The notes: generated by a model not told the origin, from the sequence alone. Shown: positions 33,986 to 43,520, numbered from the stretch's first letter. The stretch: DNA of 64,000 nt from Abiotrophia sp. HMSC24B09 (GCF_001815865.1 NZ_KV822210.1:122574-186573), one strand, 5' to 3'. Program-made: numbers and translations.

Positions 33986-34447
33986 ATGGGGGTTGTAGCA
34001 AGTTTAATTCAGTCGGAATTGATTGATTTGGCGTGTGAGGAGACAGACCAAGCCCTCTTCTTCGCCCATCAGGCGGCCAAGTTGCAAAACTTGGGCTATG
34101 TGGCCGATAGCTTCGGTCAGGCCTTGGCAGAGCGAGAGGCGGAGTTCCCGACAGGATTGGCCTTAGAACATGTGACGGTGGCTATTCCCCATACCTATGT
34201 TGAACATGTCAAACGTCCCTTTATCGCCTTTTACCGCTTGGCAGAGCCGGTAATACCTTTTATTCAGATGGGGACCGATGATGTGGTAGTTTATCCGCGT
34301 TATATCATGATTTTGGGCATAAAAGAAGCCAAGGCTCAGGTGGATCTCTTAGCAGAGCTCATGGCACTTTTAAGCCTGGAAGACCTGGTGGCCAAGCTAG
34401 AAGCTGCCCAGTCGCCAGAAGCAATTGTAGACTTATTAAGCCATTAG
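33986..34447 (+). CDS. PTS EIIA, galactitol/fructose-type
   Basis: A 153-residue phosphocarrier of the Fru/Mtl EIIA fold. The phosphorylated histidine is His69 in TVAIPHT. ATG at 33986 is nine bases after AAGGAA; an in-frame GTG at 33977 sits directly on that site and overlaps the antiterminator stop. Second gene of the operon. Confidence 0.9.
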   Translation: MGVVASLIQSELIDLACEETDQALFFAHQAAKLQNLGYVADSFGQALAEREAEFPTGLALEHVTVAIPHTYVEHVKRPFIAFYRLAEPVIPFIQMGTDDVVVYPRYIMILGIKEAKAQVDLLAELMALLSLEDLVAKLEAAQSPEAIVDLLSH

Positions 34448-34462
34448 AAAGGATGATTGATT

Positions 34463-34741
34463 ATGAAAAAGATTATTGTTGCCTGTGGTTCTGGGGTTGC
34501 GACCTCTCAAACAGTGGCGTCCAAATTAGATAAGCTGCTCAAAGGCAAGGGCGTGCCTGCTCATGTCGAAGCAGTGGACATTAAATCACTCAAACATCAC
34601 ATCAAAGATGCGGATGCCTATGTCTCCATCGTTAAAACTAAGGATCAAATCGATATCCCAACCTTTAACGGCATTGCCTTCCTGACAGGTATGGGGCAAG
34701 ATGCTGAGTTACAAAAGATTATTGATTTCTTGAAGGCCTAG
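34463..34741 (+). CDS. PTS EIIB, galactitol-type
   Basis: A 92-residue phosphocarrier. Cys8 in KKIIVACGSGVATSQ is the phosphorylated residue in the GatB P-loop. GAAAGGA precedes the ATG at 34463; an in-frame TTG at 34457 is closer to that site and cannot be excluded. Confidence 0.92.
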   Translation: MKKIIVACGSGVATSQTVASKLDKLLKGKGVPAHVEAVDIKSLKHHIKDADAYVSIVKTKDQIDIPTFNGIAFLTGMGQDAELQKIIDFLKA

Positions 34742-34791
34742 GACCTGGCTTTCTAGCAACGACGACCGTGTGAATCAAGGAGGAATGACAC

Positions 34792-36144
34792 ATGGATATC
34801 TTACAAACAGTTGTCAATTATGTCTTAAATGATTTGGGAGCAGCCGTTTTTGTTCCCCTCTTAATGTTGATTATCGGGCTTCTCATGAAGATGAAATTCT
34901 CCGAAGCTTTCCATTCAGCGCTAACCTTAGGGGTAGCCTTCTCCGGGATGGGGCTATTGATTGGTTACATGATGACCTCCATGGGGGATGCAGCTGCCTC
35001 GATGGCTACGAGAACCGGCTTCTCCTTACCAGCCGTAGACGGCGGCTGGCCTGGTATGGCGGCCATCTCTTGGGCTTGGCCATATGCCTTTCTCATGTTC
35101 CCTCTGACCATTGGGGTCAACATTGTCATGCTGATGCTCAAACAAACCAAGACCGTCAACGTGGACATGTGGAATGTCTGGGGTAAAATCTTTACCGCCG
35201 TTATGGTTTCCTATATTACCGGCAATGTCATCATGGGCTTTGTTGCAGCAACTATTCAAATTATTTTCGAGCTCAAGGCGGGCGATATGTACGGACCTGA
35301 AGTGGAACGTTTGACCGGGATTCCAGGGGTAACCGTGCCGCACTTTATTGTCTTAATCTCCGTTATTCTCTATCCAATTGATGAGTTGCTGAAGAAGATT
35401 CCTTTCTTCAACAAGCCAATGGATGCCGATGCTCTTAAGGAAAAAATCGGGATTTTTGGTGAAAACTCCGTTATGGGGGCTATTATTGGTTTCGTCTTGG
35501 GCTTGGCAGCCGGTTATGGGCTATCAGGTTCCCTCAAGTTAGCCGTCCAAGCTGCGACCGCTATGACCCTCTTCCCAATGATTTCTAAGCTCTTCTCTCA
35601 AGCCCTATCGCCTGTATCTGAAGCCATCTCTGAATTTATGCGGACGAAGTTTAGCGACCGTGAAGTCTTTATCGGCTTGGACTGGCCAATCTTGGCAGGG
35701 CGTAATGAGCTATGGGTAGCCGTGATTATTACTATCCCAGTGCTATTGATTATGTCGGTTATCTTACCTGGTAACATTGTCTTACCATTTGCTGGGATTA
35801 TCAACTTGTCCTTTGTTGTAGGGGCTTTGCTTCTAACCAACGGGAACTTGGCGCGGATGATCTTCCATGGGGTAGTGTCTGCACCGCTCTTCCTCTATGG
35901 GGCAACTTTCTTCGCTACTTATATTACCCGTTTGGCTAATGAAACAGGGGCTGCGGTAGTAGAAGCTGGCAAGCTCTTGTCCTGGTCAACCTTTGAAGGT
36001 CCTGACTTCCGTTATCTCCTATCTACTGGTTTGTCTGGCAATATTGTCAGCATCCTACTCTTCGTCTTATGGGCTGGCCTCTTCTATGTGCTCTACCGTG
36101 CACGGATGGCCTACAACAAAAAAATGGAAGAGGCAGGTGAATAG
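34792..36144 (+). CDS. PTS EIIC, galactitol-type permease
   Basis: A 450-residue membrane permease of the GatC family with about ten hydrophobic segments. Recognisable family strings are FSGMGLLIGYM near residue 45, WPYAFLMFPLTIGVNIVM and GLDWPILAGRNELW. AAGGAGG precedes the ATG. The RhaD-like aldolase gene starts three bases after its stop, which ties sugar entry to the aldolase. The transported sugar is unknown; see findings. Confidence 0.92.
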   Translation: MDILQTVVNYVLNDLGAAVFVPLLMLIIGLLMKMKFSEAFHSALTLGVAFSGMGLLIGYMMTSMGDAAASMATRTGFSLPAVDGGWPGMAAISWAWPYAFLMFPLTIGVNIVMLMLKQTKTVNVDMWNVWGKIFTAVMVSYITGNVIMGFVAATIQIIFELKAGDMYGPEVERLTGIPGVTVPHFIVLISVILYPIDELLKKIPFFNKPMDADALKEKIGIFGENSVMGAIIGFVLGLAAGYGLSGSLKLAVQAATAMTLFPMISKLFSQALSPVSEAISEFMRTKFSDREVFIGLDWPILAGRNELWVAVIITIPVLLIMSVILPGNIVLPFAGIINLSFVVGALLLTNGNLARMIFHGVVSAPLFLYGATFFATYITRLANETGAAVVEAGKLLSWSTFEGPDFRYLLSTGLSGNIVSILLFVLWAGLFYVLYRARMAYNKKMEEAGE

Positions 36145-36147
36145 AAG

Positions 36148-36948
36148 ATGTTCCAAAACAGCACCATCGTTGCGGAATTTGCTGATATTACACACGTTAT
36201 GTGGTCTATGGGTTGGGATGAGAAGAATGGGGGCAATGTCTCCGCTATTCTGACTGAAGAGCAACTCACACAAGTTGATCAAGTGGCATCCCCACCTTTT
36301 GTTCCCTTGGAACATGTGCCGGAGAATATGGTAGGTCGTCATGTCCTGATTACAGCGTCAGGCTCAGAATTTCGCCGGGTACGGGATTCCCTGACGGAGA
36401 CTTTGGGTGTGATTCGAGTAGATCCCAATGGTTACGCCATTGTCTGGGGCTTCGAAGGGGACAATAAACCAACATCAGAGATTTATATGCACCTACTCAG
36501 CCATAGCACCCGACTGGCGGTGGATCCTAATCATCGGATTGTCCTCCACAACCATGCGACAGAAGTCTCTGCCCTCAGCTTTATCCTGGATCAGACAGAC
36601 CAAGCCTTCACTCAGACCCTCTGGCGTATGATTACCGAGTGTTTGATTGTCTTCCCTGATGGTATCGGGGTCGTACCTTGGATGGTCTGCGGGACCGAAG
36701 CCATTGGCCAGGCGACAGCAGCCAAACTCAAGGATAGTCGCATCGTCGTCTGGGCTTATCATGGCATCTTAGCCACTGGCTCTAGCATTGCGGACTGCTT
36801 TGGCCTCATTGAGACCGTCAACAAGGCAGCCAAGGTCTACCTCAGCATCGCTCACTTGCCACATCAAGATGGCATTAGCGATAGCCAGTTACATGATCTA
36901 GCTGACTTCTTCAAAGTAACCCCACGTTGGGAACTACTAGAAAAATAG
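36148..36948 (+). CDS. rhaD: class II aldolase, rhamnulose-1-phosphate aldolase-like
   Basis: A 266-residue zinc aldolase that splits a ketose 1-phosphate into dihydroxyacetone phosphate and an aldehyde. E. coli RhaD has catalytic Glu117 and zinc ligands His141, His143 and His212; the aligned residues here are Glu111 (PTSE), His134 and His136 (LHNHATE) and His205 (AYHGILATG). The strings GWDEKNGGN, TECLIVFPDG and PWMVCGTEAIGQAT are also RhaD hallmarks. There is no rhamnose isomerase or rhamnulokinase in the window. The ribosome site (AGGCAGGTGAATAGAAG) lies in the EIIC end. Confidence 0.88.
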   Translation: MFQNSTIVAEFADITHVMWSMGWDEKNGGNVSAILTEEQLTQVDQVASPPFVPLEHVPENMVGRHVLITASGSEFRRVRDSLTETLGVIRVDPNGYAIVWGFEGDNKPTSEIYMHLLSHSTRLAVDPNHRIVLHNHATEVSALSFILDQTDQAFTQTLWRMITECLIVFPDGIGVVPWMVCGTEAIGQATAAKLKDSRIVVWAYHGILATGSSIADCFGLIETVNKAAKVYLSIAHLPHQDGISDSQLHDLADFFKVTPRWELLEK

Positions 36949-36971
36949 CCCACTAGTAGGTGGCGGGCACC

Positions 36972-37008
36972 AGCCCCCGGCAGCCTTACAGCTGTCGGGG
37001 GCTTTTTG
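36972..37008 (+). terminator. terminator of the galactitol-type PTS operon
   Basis: AGCCCCCGGCAGC pairs with GCTGTCGGGGGCT across six bases and a T run follows. The next 190 bases show no gene. Confidence 0.9.
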
Positions 37009-37199
37009 CATAGAGAAAAGTTGAAGACTACTAGGAAAAGAGAGGAGACTATGGACATTTTAGTTAATAAATTTCAAAGGCTGTCTATAGCTAAGGCCAC
37101 CTTCTAGTTCCAATACTAGCAGAGTGGCTCGTCCTAAAGACAGTGATTGACGTAAAAAATGCAGTATCTTAACTATAATAAAGATAAGAGGTGACAAGT

Positions 37200-38669
37200 A
37201 TGACATTCAGTTTGAAGGAAGAGTCGGTCTTGAAGGCTTTGAATTTCGATGACTACGTGTCCGCATCTGATTTATCCAAGCATATGTCTGTATCATCTAA
37301 GACCGTTTATCGAATGGTTAAAAAGATTAATGAGGTGGCGATTAGCCAATATCAAGAACCAATTATTCTAGCAGAGACAGGCAAGGGATACAAACTCAGC
37401 AGTTACTACCTCGATAAAGATTGGAGGCAACTTTTCGAGGACGACAGTGATGAGACCAATCGATTATTGCGCCTACTCTTTAAGTATCCTTACCGTCTAG
37501 ATTTGACTAGTATCATGTCAATTGATTACATGAGTAAAAGTACAGTTGAGCGCCATTGCCGAAAAATGGAGGATACGCTAGCGGCCTTTCAGCTTAAACT
37601 GGTTGTAGAAGGACAAAAAGTAAGAGTTGAAGGTAGTGAACAACAGGTTAGAATAGCCATCAATACCCTGTTTATACAGCAAAATAAAAGCGCCTACATG
37701 AATAATGCAGAGCACGAAGTAAGCTCTTTTGATCACCATTTTATTATGAGTCAACTGACTTATATTGAGACCGAATTAGGGCAAGCCATTTCCTATCCCT
37801 ATGACGTCAATTTATATTCACATCTCTATATGGTGATGAAGCGCTATAGAGAAGGAAATGTTAGTTTTCTAAAAAGTCAGTCTCCCTTAACAACAGAAGA
37901 GGAAGGCTTAATGCAAGATAACCAAGCTTTAGTGAATTTATCCCACCAAATTATTGGCCGTATGGAGCAGTTCCTTCATCAAGAGCTACATGAATTAGAA
38001 GTTTATTTTCTCTTCCAAAACATTTATGCCATTAACTTAAAGGACCGTTCAACTAGCCAGTTTGACCAAAGCCTAGCAGCGCTCATGACAGAGTATTATA
38101 TTTTGAATTTCTTTTCTCTTGAGCAGTTTAACAGAGAAAATAAATTCTACTCTAGTCTTTATAACGACCTCTATTATCATATACTACCTATGATTCATCG
38201 ACTCAAAACGGGGATCCAAGTAGGCAACAGCATGTTGGAAGAGGTCAAGGTAGAGTTCCAGGCAACTTTCGAACGTATCAAGCAAATCACAGAACGGTTG
38301 AGCCGAGATATACCGGGTAATCCCCTTATTAATGAAGCTGAAATGGGCTACTTAACTCTATATTTTGAGAAATTTAAACTGAAGCATCCAGATATAAACC
38401 GTGTACTACTTATTTGTTCTACAGGGATTGGAACCTCAGAACTGCTCAAGATTCGCCTTAAGCATCTCTTTCCCACTTTGGAAGTGGTGGCTACTATGGG
38501 AACACGGCAATTAGAACGGCAGGCCGAAATACTAGACCAGGTGGATGTGGTGATTTCTACGGTACGAACAGTTCCGTCATTTGTAACCCAGCCTGTCATA
38601 ATCATTAGTCCGGTCTTGATAGAAAAAGATATTCAATTAATTCGCAGTATCTTGGAAGGAGGAATATAG
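37200..38669 (+). CDS. BglG/MtlR-type PRD transcriptional activator
   Basis: A 489-residue DNA-binding regulator. Residues 1-75 hold a helix-turn-helix (VSASDLSKHMSVSSKTVYRMVKK), the centre holds PRD-like segments with histidines, and residues 400-489 form a GatB-like EIIB domain with a candidate phosphocysteine in RVLLICSTGIGTSEL. No C-terminal EIIA domain is fused; a separate EIIA gene starts immediately after its stop (TAGATG). The ATG at 37200 has AAGAGGTGA upstream. The operon downstream is its likely target. Bases here are visibly richer in A+T than in the preceding operons. Confidence 0.88.
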   Translation: MTFSLKEESVLKALNFDDYVSASDLSKHMSVSSKTVYRMVKKINEVAISQYQEPIILAETGKGYKLSSYYLDKDWRQLFEDDSDETNRLLRLLFKYPYRLDLTSIMSIDYMSKSTVERHCRKMEDTLAAFQLKLVVEGQKVRVEGSEQQVRIAINTLFIQQNKSAYMNNAEHEVSSFDHHFIMSQLTYIETELGQAISYPYDVNLYSHLYMVMKRYREGNVSFLKSQSPLTTEEEGLMQDNQALVNLSHQIIGRMEQFLHQELHELEVYFLFQNIYAINLKDRSTSQFDQSLAALMTEYYILNFFSLEQFNRENKFYSSLYNDLYYHILPMIHRLKTGIQVGNSMLEEVKVEFQATFERIKQITERLSRDIPGNPLINEAEMGYLTLYFEKFKLKHPDINRVLLICSTGIGTSELLKIRLKHLFPTLEVVATMGTRQLERQAEILDQVDVVISTVRTVPSFVTQPVIIISPVLIEKDIQLIRSILEGGI

Positions 38670-39146
38670 ATGACGACACTTAGCCTAGATCAACTAATTG
38701 ATAAAGATATTATGGTCGTCAATTCTACGGCTAGAAACAAACAGGAGGTGTTAGAAGAACTTGGAAGGCTTTTGGAAGCCAAAGGCTATCTAAAAGATGT
38801 TGATACCTTCATTGAGGATGTTTACCTTAGAGAAAGTGAAGGTATTACAGGTATTGGAGGGGGAGTTGCAATTCCTCATGGCAAGTCGAAAGGAGTGAAA
38901 CAAACAACAGTTGCCATTGCCAAATTAGCGCATCCTATTGAGTGGGAAACACTTGATGAGGGAAAGGTGTCAGTGGTTTTCCTCTTTGCAGTGAGGGATA
39001 TAGATGCCAATACGACACATATTCTTTTGTTGCAACAAGTAGCAATTCTACTTGCAGATGATAGCTTTATTCAAGCAGTTCAAGAAGCCAAGTCAGTAGA
39101 TGAACTCTATCAGTTAATTGTTAGCCGTCAAGCTAATATCCAATAA
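38670..39146 (+). CDS. PTS fructose-type EIIA
   Basis: A 158-residue EIIA of the Fru family. His70 in GVAIPHGKS is the phosphorylated residue. The start codon follows directly on the stop of the PRD regulator. It probably phosphorylates both EIIB of this operon and the regulator's PRDs. Confidence 0.92.
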   Translation: MTTLSLDQLIDKDIMVVNSTARNKQEVLEELGRLLEAKGYLKDVDTFIEDVYLRESEGITGIGGGVAIPHGKSKGVKQTTVAIAKLAHPIEWETLDEGKVSVVFLFAVRDIDANTTHILLLQQVAILLADDSFIQAVQEAKSVDELYQLIVSRQANIQ

Positions 39147-39163
39147 GTGAAGGAGGAAAATAT

Positions 39164-40036
39164 ATGTTAATCAGTGGTAAAGAAATCCTAAGTGTAGCAA
39201 ATCAACATGGTTTTGCTGTTCCTGCCTTTAATGCGGGCTCCGGTCAATTATTAGAAGCTGTCATGCAGGCCTGCGAAGAATTGCAGTCACCTGTTATGAT
39301 TGCCATCCACCCAGATGAACTCTCATTCCTAACAGACTCATTTGTCGATCAGGTCAAGTATTATGCTAACCATACAAAACTGCCGGTCTGCATTCATTTA
39401 GATCATGGGGCGTCCTATGAACAAGTAATTCACGCCATTCAGCTAGGATTTACATCCGTTATGATTGATGCTTCCCATCTCCCTTATGAAGAGAATGTGG
39501 CGATTACACAAAAAGTGGTAGCTGCTGCTCATCCCGTGGGCGTATCTGTGGAAGCAGAGCTTGGGACTATTGGCGATACAGGGAATAGCATTGAAGGAGG
39601 AGTGACAGAAGTTATTTATACAGATCCTGATGTGGCGCAAGATTTTGTAGAACGGACGGGCACTGACAGTCTGGCCGTTGCCATTGGCACGGCACACGGT
39701 ATTTATCCGAAGAATATTAAGCCTCATTTACGGCACGATATTCTAGAAGAAATCACCAAGAAGGTATCTATTCCACTTGTTTTACATGGGGGATCAAGTA
39801 ACCCAGATGAAGAAATCGCCAAGGCTGTGAAAATGGGGATTAATAAGATTAATATTTCGAGCGATATCAAGATTGTATTTGCCAATAGATTGCGGGAGCA
39901 ACTTAATAGTGGGGATAGCGAAATGCGTGAGCCAAATGTGCTATTCCCACCATGTATGCTAGAAACTAAGAAAGTGGCAGAAGATAAGATCCGTCTCTTT
40001 AATTCAGCAAATAAAGCACAGCTCTACTATCAATAA
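39164..40036 (+). CDS. class II ketose-(bis)phosphate aldolase
   Basis: A 290-residue zinc-dependent aldolase of the FbaA/GatY/KbaY family. The catalytic aspartate and first zinc histidine are Asp80 and His81 in IHLDHG; further ligands lie in EAELGTIGD, GTAHGIY and LHGGSS. Members split fructose 1,6-, tagatose 1,6- or related ketose phosphates into DHAP and an aldehyde. It lies between EIIA and EIIB, which is a rare position, and no 1-phosphofructokinase is in the operon. AAGGAGG precedes the ATG. Confidence 0.92.
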   Translation: MLISGKEILSVANQHGFAVPAFNAGSGQLLEAVMQACEELQSPVMIAIHPDELSFLTDSFVDQVKYYANHTKLPVCIHLDHGASYEQVIHAIQLGFTSVMIDASHLPYEENVAITQKVVAAAHPVGVSVEAELGTIGDTGNSIEGGVTEVIYTDPDVAQDFVERTGTDSLAVAIGTAHGIYPKNIKPHLRHDILEEITKKVSIPLVLHGGSSNPDEEIAKAVKMGINKINISSDIKIVFANRLREQLNSGDSEMREPNVLFPPCMLETKKVAEDKIRLFNSANKAQLYYQ

Positions 40037-40053
40037 GGTGAGGAGGGTTTCGT

Positions 40054-40362
40054 ATGAAAATTGTTGGGATTGCAGCTTGTACAGCTGGTATTGCTCATAC
40101 CTATATTGCAAGGGAAAAAATCATGAAAGCTGCGCAAGCCTTAGGGCATGAGATAGCCATTGAAACACAGGGATTAGCAGGTACTCAGAATAATTTATCT
40201 GCCCAAGAAATTTCAGAGGCGGATATCGTTTTAATTGCAGCTGATATTAAGGTTGGTGGCCGTGAACGTTTTAGCGGTAAGAAGGTAGTGGAAGTTCCAA
40301 CAGGTGTGGCGGTTAAGTCACCCACAAAATTAGTTGAGAAATTACAAGAACTCGTTCAATAA
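40054..40362 (+). CDS. PTS fructose-type EIIB
   Basis: A 102-residue EIIB. Cys9 in VGIAACTAGIAHTYIA is the phosphorylated cysteine, in the classical FruB' loop. GAGGAGGG precedes the ATG. Confidence 0.93.
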   Translation: MKIVGIAACTAGIAHTYIAREKIMKAAQALGHEIAIETQGLAGTQNNLSAQEISEADIVLIAADIKVGGRERFSGKKVVEVPTGVAVKSPTKLVEKLQELVQ

Positions 40363-40391
40363 TAACCTCAAATCTAAAAGGAGTGAGTCTT

Positions 40392-41483
40392 ATGAGTAAG
40401 AAGATTGAAATTAAAAAGCACTTGATGACTGCTATTTCCTTCTTTCTTCCCATTGTGGTAGCCTCAGGTTTCTTATTGGCTATTGGGAATATGATGGGAG
40501 GTACGTCCATTACGGACTTCAAGGCAGGCTTTAGTTTTGCAGATACGATGACGACCATGGGGGGCTATGGTTTAGGCCTCTTGCCAATGATTGTTTCTAC
40601 AGCTATTGCCTACTCTATTGCGGATAAACCGGGTATTGCTCCTGGCTTAATCGTTGGGATGGTGGCCTCAGGGATTGGGGCTGGCTTCCTTGGTGGCTTG
40701 GTAGGGGGCTACCTTGTGGGTTATACCGTGGTTACAATTGTAAAAAGTCTTAAGGTGCCAGAATGGATGCAAGGCTTAATGCCAACCTTAGTGATTCCAT
40801 TTACTAGTTCATTCATTGCCGGGCTAATTATGTATTACATTATTGGTACACCAATTAACTGGGTAGCTTCTCAAATTACTGGTTACTTAGGTGGATTAGA
40901 TCGGTCTCAATTACTCTTTTATGGTGCGATTATTGGGATTCTTAGTTCAATCGACTATGGTGGTGCCATTAACAAGGTCGTTTTCGCCTTTGTCTTCACG
41001 CTATTCTCAGAACAAATCTATGAACCTATCACCGTCTTGATTTTAGCTTCTATGGTGACACCATTTGGCTTGACCATGGCTTACTTCATTGGCAAGGTAA
41101 TAGGGAAGAATATCTTCAATAAACAAGAAGTTGAGACCCTAAAAACAGCCTTTCCTATGGGGGTGTGCCAAATTACAGAGGGCTGCTTCCCAATTGTCTT
41201 GAACGACCTCTTCAAGAATGTCATTGCGACAGGTGTCGGCGGGGCTGTTGGGGGTGCGCTCAGTATGCTTTGGGGAGCAGATAGCCATATTCCAGCTTCA
41301 GGTATGTTTGCCGTCTTTACTATGACTCGTCCATGGGCATTTATTGGAGCCTTGCTATTAGGTTCCTTGGCAACAGCCATCACAATTTTAATTTTACGTC
41401 CACAAGTGGATCCAGAAGCAGAAGTTGTAATCCAAGAAGTGGAAGAAGACGAATTATCATGGGATGATTTGAAAATCAGTTAG
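40392..41483 (+). CDS. PTS fructose-type EIIC permease
   Basis: A 363-residue membrane permease with eight to nine hydrophobic segments and the family strings MTAISFFLPIVVASGFLLAIG, MGVCQITEGCFPI and DSHIPASGMFAV. The N terminus of the mature permease is basic (KKIEIKKHL). ATG at 40392 follows AAAGGAG; an in-frame GTG at 40383 lies on that site. The C-terminal tail is acidic. Confidence 0.92.
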   Translation: MSKKIEIKKHLMTAISFFLPIVVASGFLLAIGNMMGGTSITDFKAGFSFADTMTTMGGYGLGLLPMIVSTAIAYSIADKPGIAPGLIVGMVASGIGAGFLGGLVGGYLVGYTVVTIVKSLKVPEWMQGLMPTLVIPFTSSFIAGLIMYYIIGTPINWVASQITGYLGGLDRSQLLFYGAIIGILSSIDYGGAINKVVFAFVFTLFSEQIYEPITVLILASMVTPFGLTMAYFIGKVIGKNIFNKQEVETLKTAFPMGVCQITEGCFPIVLNDLFKNVIATGVGGAVGGALSMLWGADSHIPASGMFAVFTMTRPWAFIGALLLGSLATAITILILRPQVDPEAEVVIQEVEEDELSWDDLKIS

Positions 41484-41505
41484 ATTGCGAAAGGAGGGGT
41501 GCTAT

Positions 41506-42027
41506 ATGATATCACCTGAAATGAAGTTAGCCGTTCAACAACTATATCGTGAGTCAGGAATGGTTTTTCGTCCAGATGAGCTAGAAGCAATTGAGTATGC
41601 AGATTTTGGGCTTAATGATTTTGAACGAGAAGGATTAAGTCTTATCATTTATGATAATAACGAACGCTACTGTGCTAAAGAACTTGTATTATTACCAGGG
41701 CAAATTTGCCCTGAACATCGTCATCCTGAGAGAAATGGTCAGCCAGGAAAGCAGGAAACTTTTCGATGCCGCAAGGGCTCAGTAGACTTATTCGTTGAAG
41801 GTCCTGAGTCAGGTGGAAGAGATCAGGTTCCTAAAGGCAAAGAGTCAGTATATACGGTATTTCACCATATTCATTTGGAACCAGGACAGCAGTTTGTGAT
41901 TAGTCCCAATACAAAACACTGGTTTAAGGCAGGGGCTGAAGGAGCGATTGTCTCGGAATTTTCTTCTTCTAGCGATGATGCCAGCGATATATTCACGGAT
42001 CCTAATATTCGACGTGTGGAACCATAA
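41506..42027 (+). CDS. D-lyxose ketol-isomerase (YdaE-like cupin)
   Basis: A 173-residue cupin enzyme of the D-lyxose isomerase family (B. subtilis YdaE type), interconverting D-lyxose and D-xylulose, often also D-mannose and D-fructose. The metal-binding residues lie in CPEHRHPE, KQETFRC and PNTKHWFKAG. ATG at 41506 follows AAAGGAGGGG; an upstream in-frame start at 41485 lies before that site. It is followed after 17 bases by xylulokinase, consistent with a lyxose-to-xylulose-5-phosphate route. Confidence 0.82.
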   Translation: MISPEMKLAVQQLYRESGMVFRPDELEAIEYADFGLNDFEREGLSLIIYDNNERYCAKELVLLPGQICPEHRHPERNGQPGKQETFRCRKGSVDLFVEGPESGGRDQVPKGKESVYTVFHHIHLEPGQQFVISPNTKHWFKAGAEGAIVSEFSSSSDDASDIFTDPNIRRVEP

Positions 42028-42044
42028 AAAGGAGGTGAAGCTTC

Positions 42045-43520
42045 ATGGCATATGTGCTAGGGATTGATTTAGGGACAACGAGCCTTAAAGGCTTAGTCGT
42101 GGATAAACAAGGACAGCTTGTCGCCCAAGCGCAGGTTAGCTATGAAACGCAGCACCCACAGCTTGGTTATTCTGAACAAGATCCGGCTGTCTGGACAGGC
42201 GCTATGGATGAGGTGATGGAGCAATTAACTAGGTCTTTGCCTGAGCTTGCGAGTGGCTTAGAAGCCATCTCTTTCTCTGGGCAGATGCATTCACTTGTTA
42301 TGTTAGACCAGAAAGGCCAAGTTTTGCATCCCGCTATCTTATGGAATGATGGTAGGACCCACGAGGAGTGTAAAATTCTGGAACATATTTTAGGGAAAAG
42401 GCTAATCGAAATTAGTAAAAATGTTGCTTTGCCTGGATTTACACTGCCTAAATTACTTTGGGTAAAAAGAAACTTACCTGAAATTTGGACTCAGATACGA
42501 TATTTTCTCCTGCCAAAAGACTATTTGCGCTATTGGTTAGGTGCCCCTATGCAAATGGATTATTCTGATGCCTCGGGTACCTTGTTGCTTGATATGAAGC
42601 AAGGCAAATGGTCGGAAGAATTGTGTCAGAGTTTGGGTATTCCATTGGAATGGTGTCCACCTTTGGCCGAATCTATGTCGGTTGTTGGTTGGCTTCGGCC
42701 AGAACTTGCCCAAGAGTGGGGGCTGAAAAAGCCTGTTAAGTTAGTAGCTGGTGGGGCGGATAATGCCTGTGGAGCTTTAGGAGCGGGATTAATTCCAGAA
42801 CAAGGCCTTGTGAGTATCGGGACTTCAGGTGTCTATCTGCAACTAGGGGCCTTACCTGACGAAACTACTGGACGTACGCATGTTTTCCAACATGTTGTGC
42901 CTGGCCAGTACTATCAAATGGGGGTTACGCTAGCAGCAGGAGATAGTCTCAAGTGGTATAAGACACAGTTTCTGCCTGACTTAAGTTATGAGCAGTTATT
43001 TGAAGCAATAGCAGAACATGACGCTAAGGAGGCTATTCCACTGTGGTTTACGCCTTACTTACAAGGTGAACGCTGTCCTTATCCTGACAGCAAGGTGCGA
43101 GCAAGTTTTATGCATCTCGATATTAGTCACGGCCCACTTGATTTAGCACGTAGCATCGTAGAAGGGATCACCTTTTCCTTGCGAGATCTGTTTCAACTAG
43201 TAGAAAAGGAAACTAAGGGTACCCCGACTTTGCTTCGTTCTATTGGGGGTGGAAGCCAATCTGACTATTGGTGCCAACTCCAGGCCAATATCTTCGCTAA
43301 ACCTATCATCACGATTCAGCCTGAGCAAGGTCCTAGCTTGGGAGCTGCTATGCTAGCTGCGATGGCCATGGGCTGGTTCGAGAATTTTTCATCCTGCCAG
43401 GAACAGTTCCTAAAACTGAATCAGCAGTTTCATCCTGAAGAGAATAAAATTCAACATTATCAAGAATTATACGAAGTATATGGGCAGATTTATCCTCGTA
43501 CATGCAACCTGACAGATTAG
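42045..43520 (+). CDS. xylB: xylulokinase (FGGY family)
   Basis: A 491-residue sugar kinase that phosphorylates D-xylulose to D-xylulose 5-phosphate. FGGY motifs are YVLGIDLGTTSLKGLVVD at the start, FSGQMHSLVMLD, ILWNDGRTHEE and the ATP-binding GGGSQSDYWCQL near residue 400. The length and motif set fit XylB rather than glycerol or gluconate kinases. AAAGGAGGTGAAG precedes the ATG. It is the last gene of the operon and gives entry into the pentose phosphate or phosphoketolase route. Confidence 0.88.
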   Translation: MAYVLGIDLGTTSLKGLVVDKQGQLVAQAQVSYETQHPQLGYSEQDPAVWTGAMDEVMEQLTRSLPELASGLEAISFSGQMHSLVMLDQKGQVLHPAILWNDGRTHEECKILEHILGKRLIEISKNVALPGFTLPKLLWVKRNLPEIWTQIRYFLLPKDYLRYWLGAPMQMDYSDASGTLLLDMKQGKWSEELCQSLGIPLEWCPPLAESMSVVGWLRPELAQEWGLKKPVKLVAGGADNACGALGAGLIPEQGLVSIGTSGVYLQLGALPDETTGRTHVFQHVVPGQYYQMGVTLAAGDSLKWYKTQFLPDLSYEQLFEAIAEHDAKEAIPLWFTPYLQGERCPYPDSKVRASFMHLDISHGPLDLARSIVEGITFSLRDLFQLVEKETKGTPTLLRSIGGGSQSDYWCQLQANIFAKPIITIQPEQGPSLGAAMLAAMAMGWFENFSSCQEQFLKLNQQFHPEENKIQHYQELYEVYGQIYPRTCNLTD

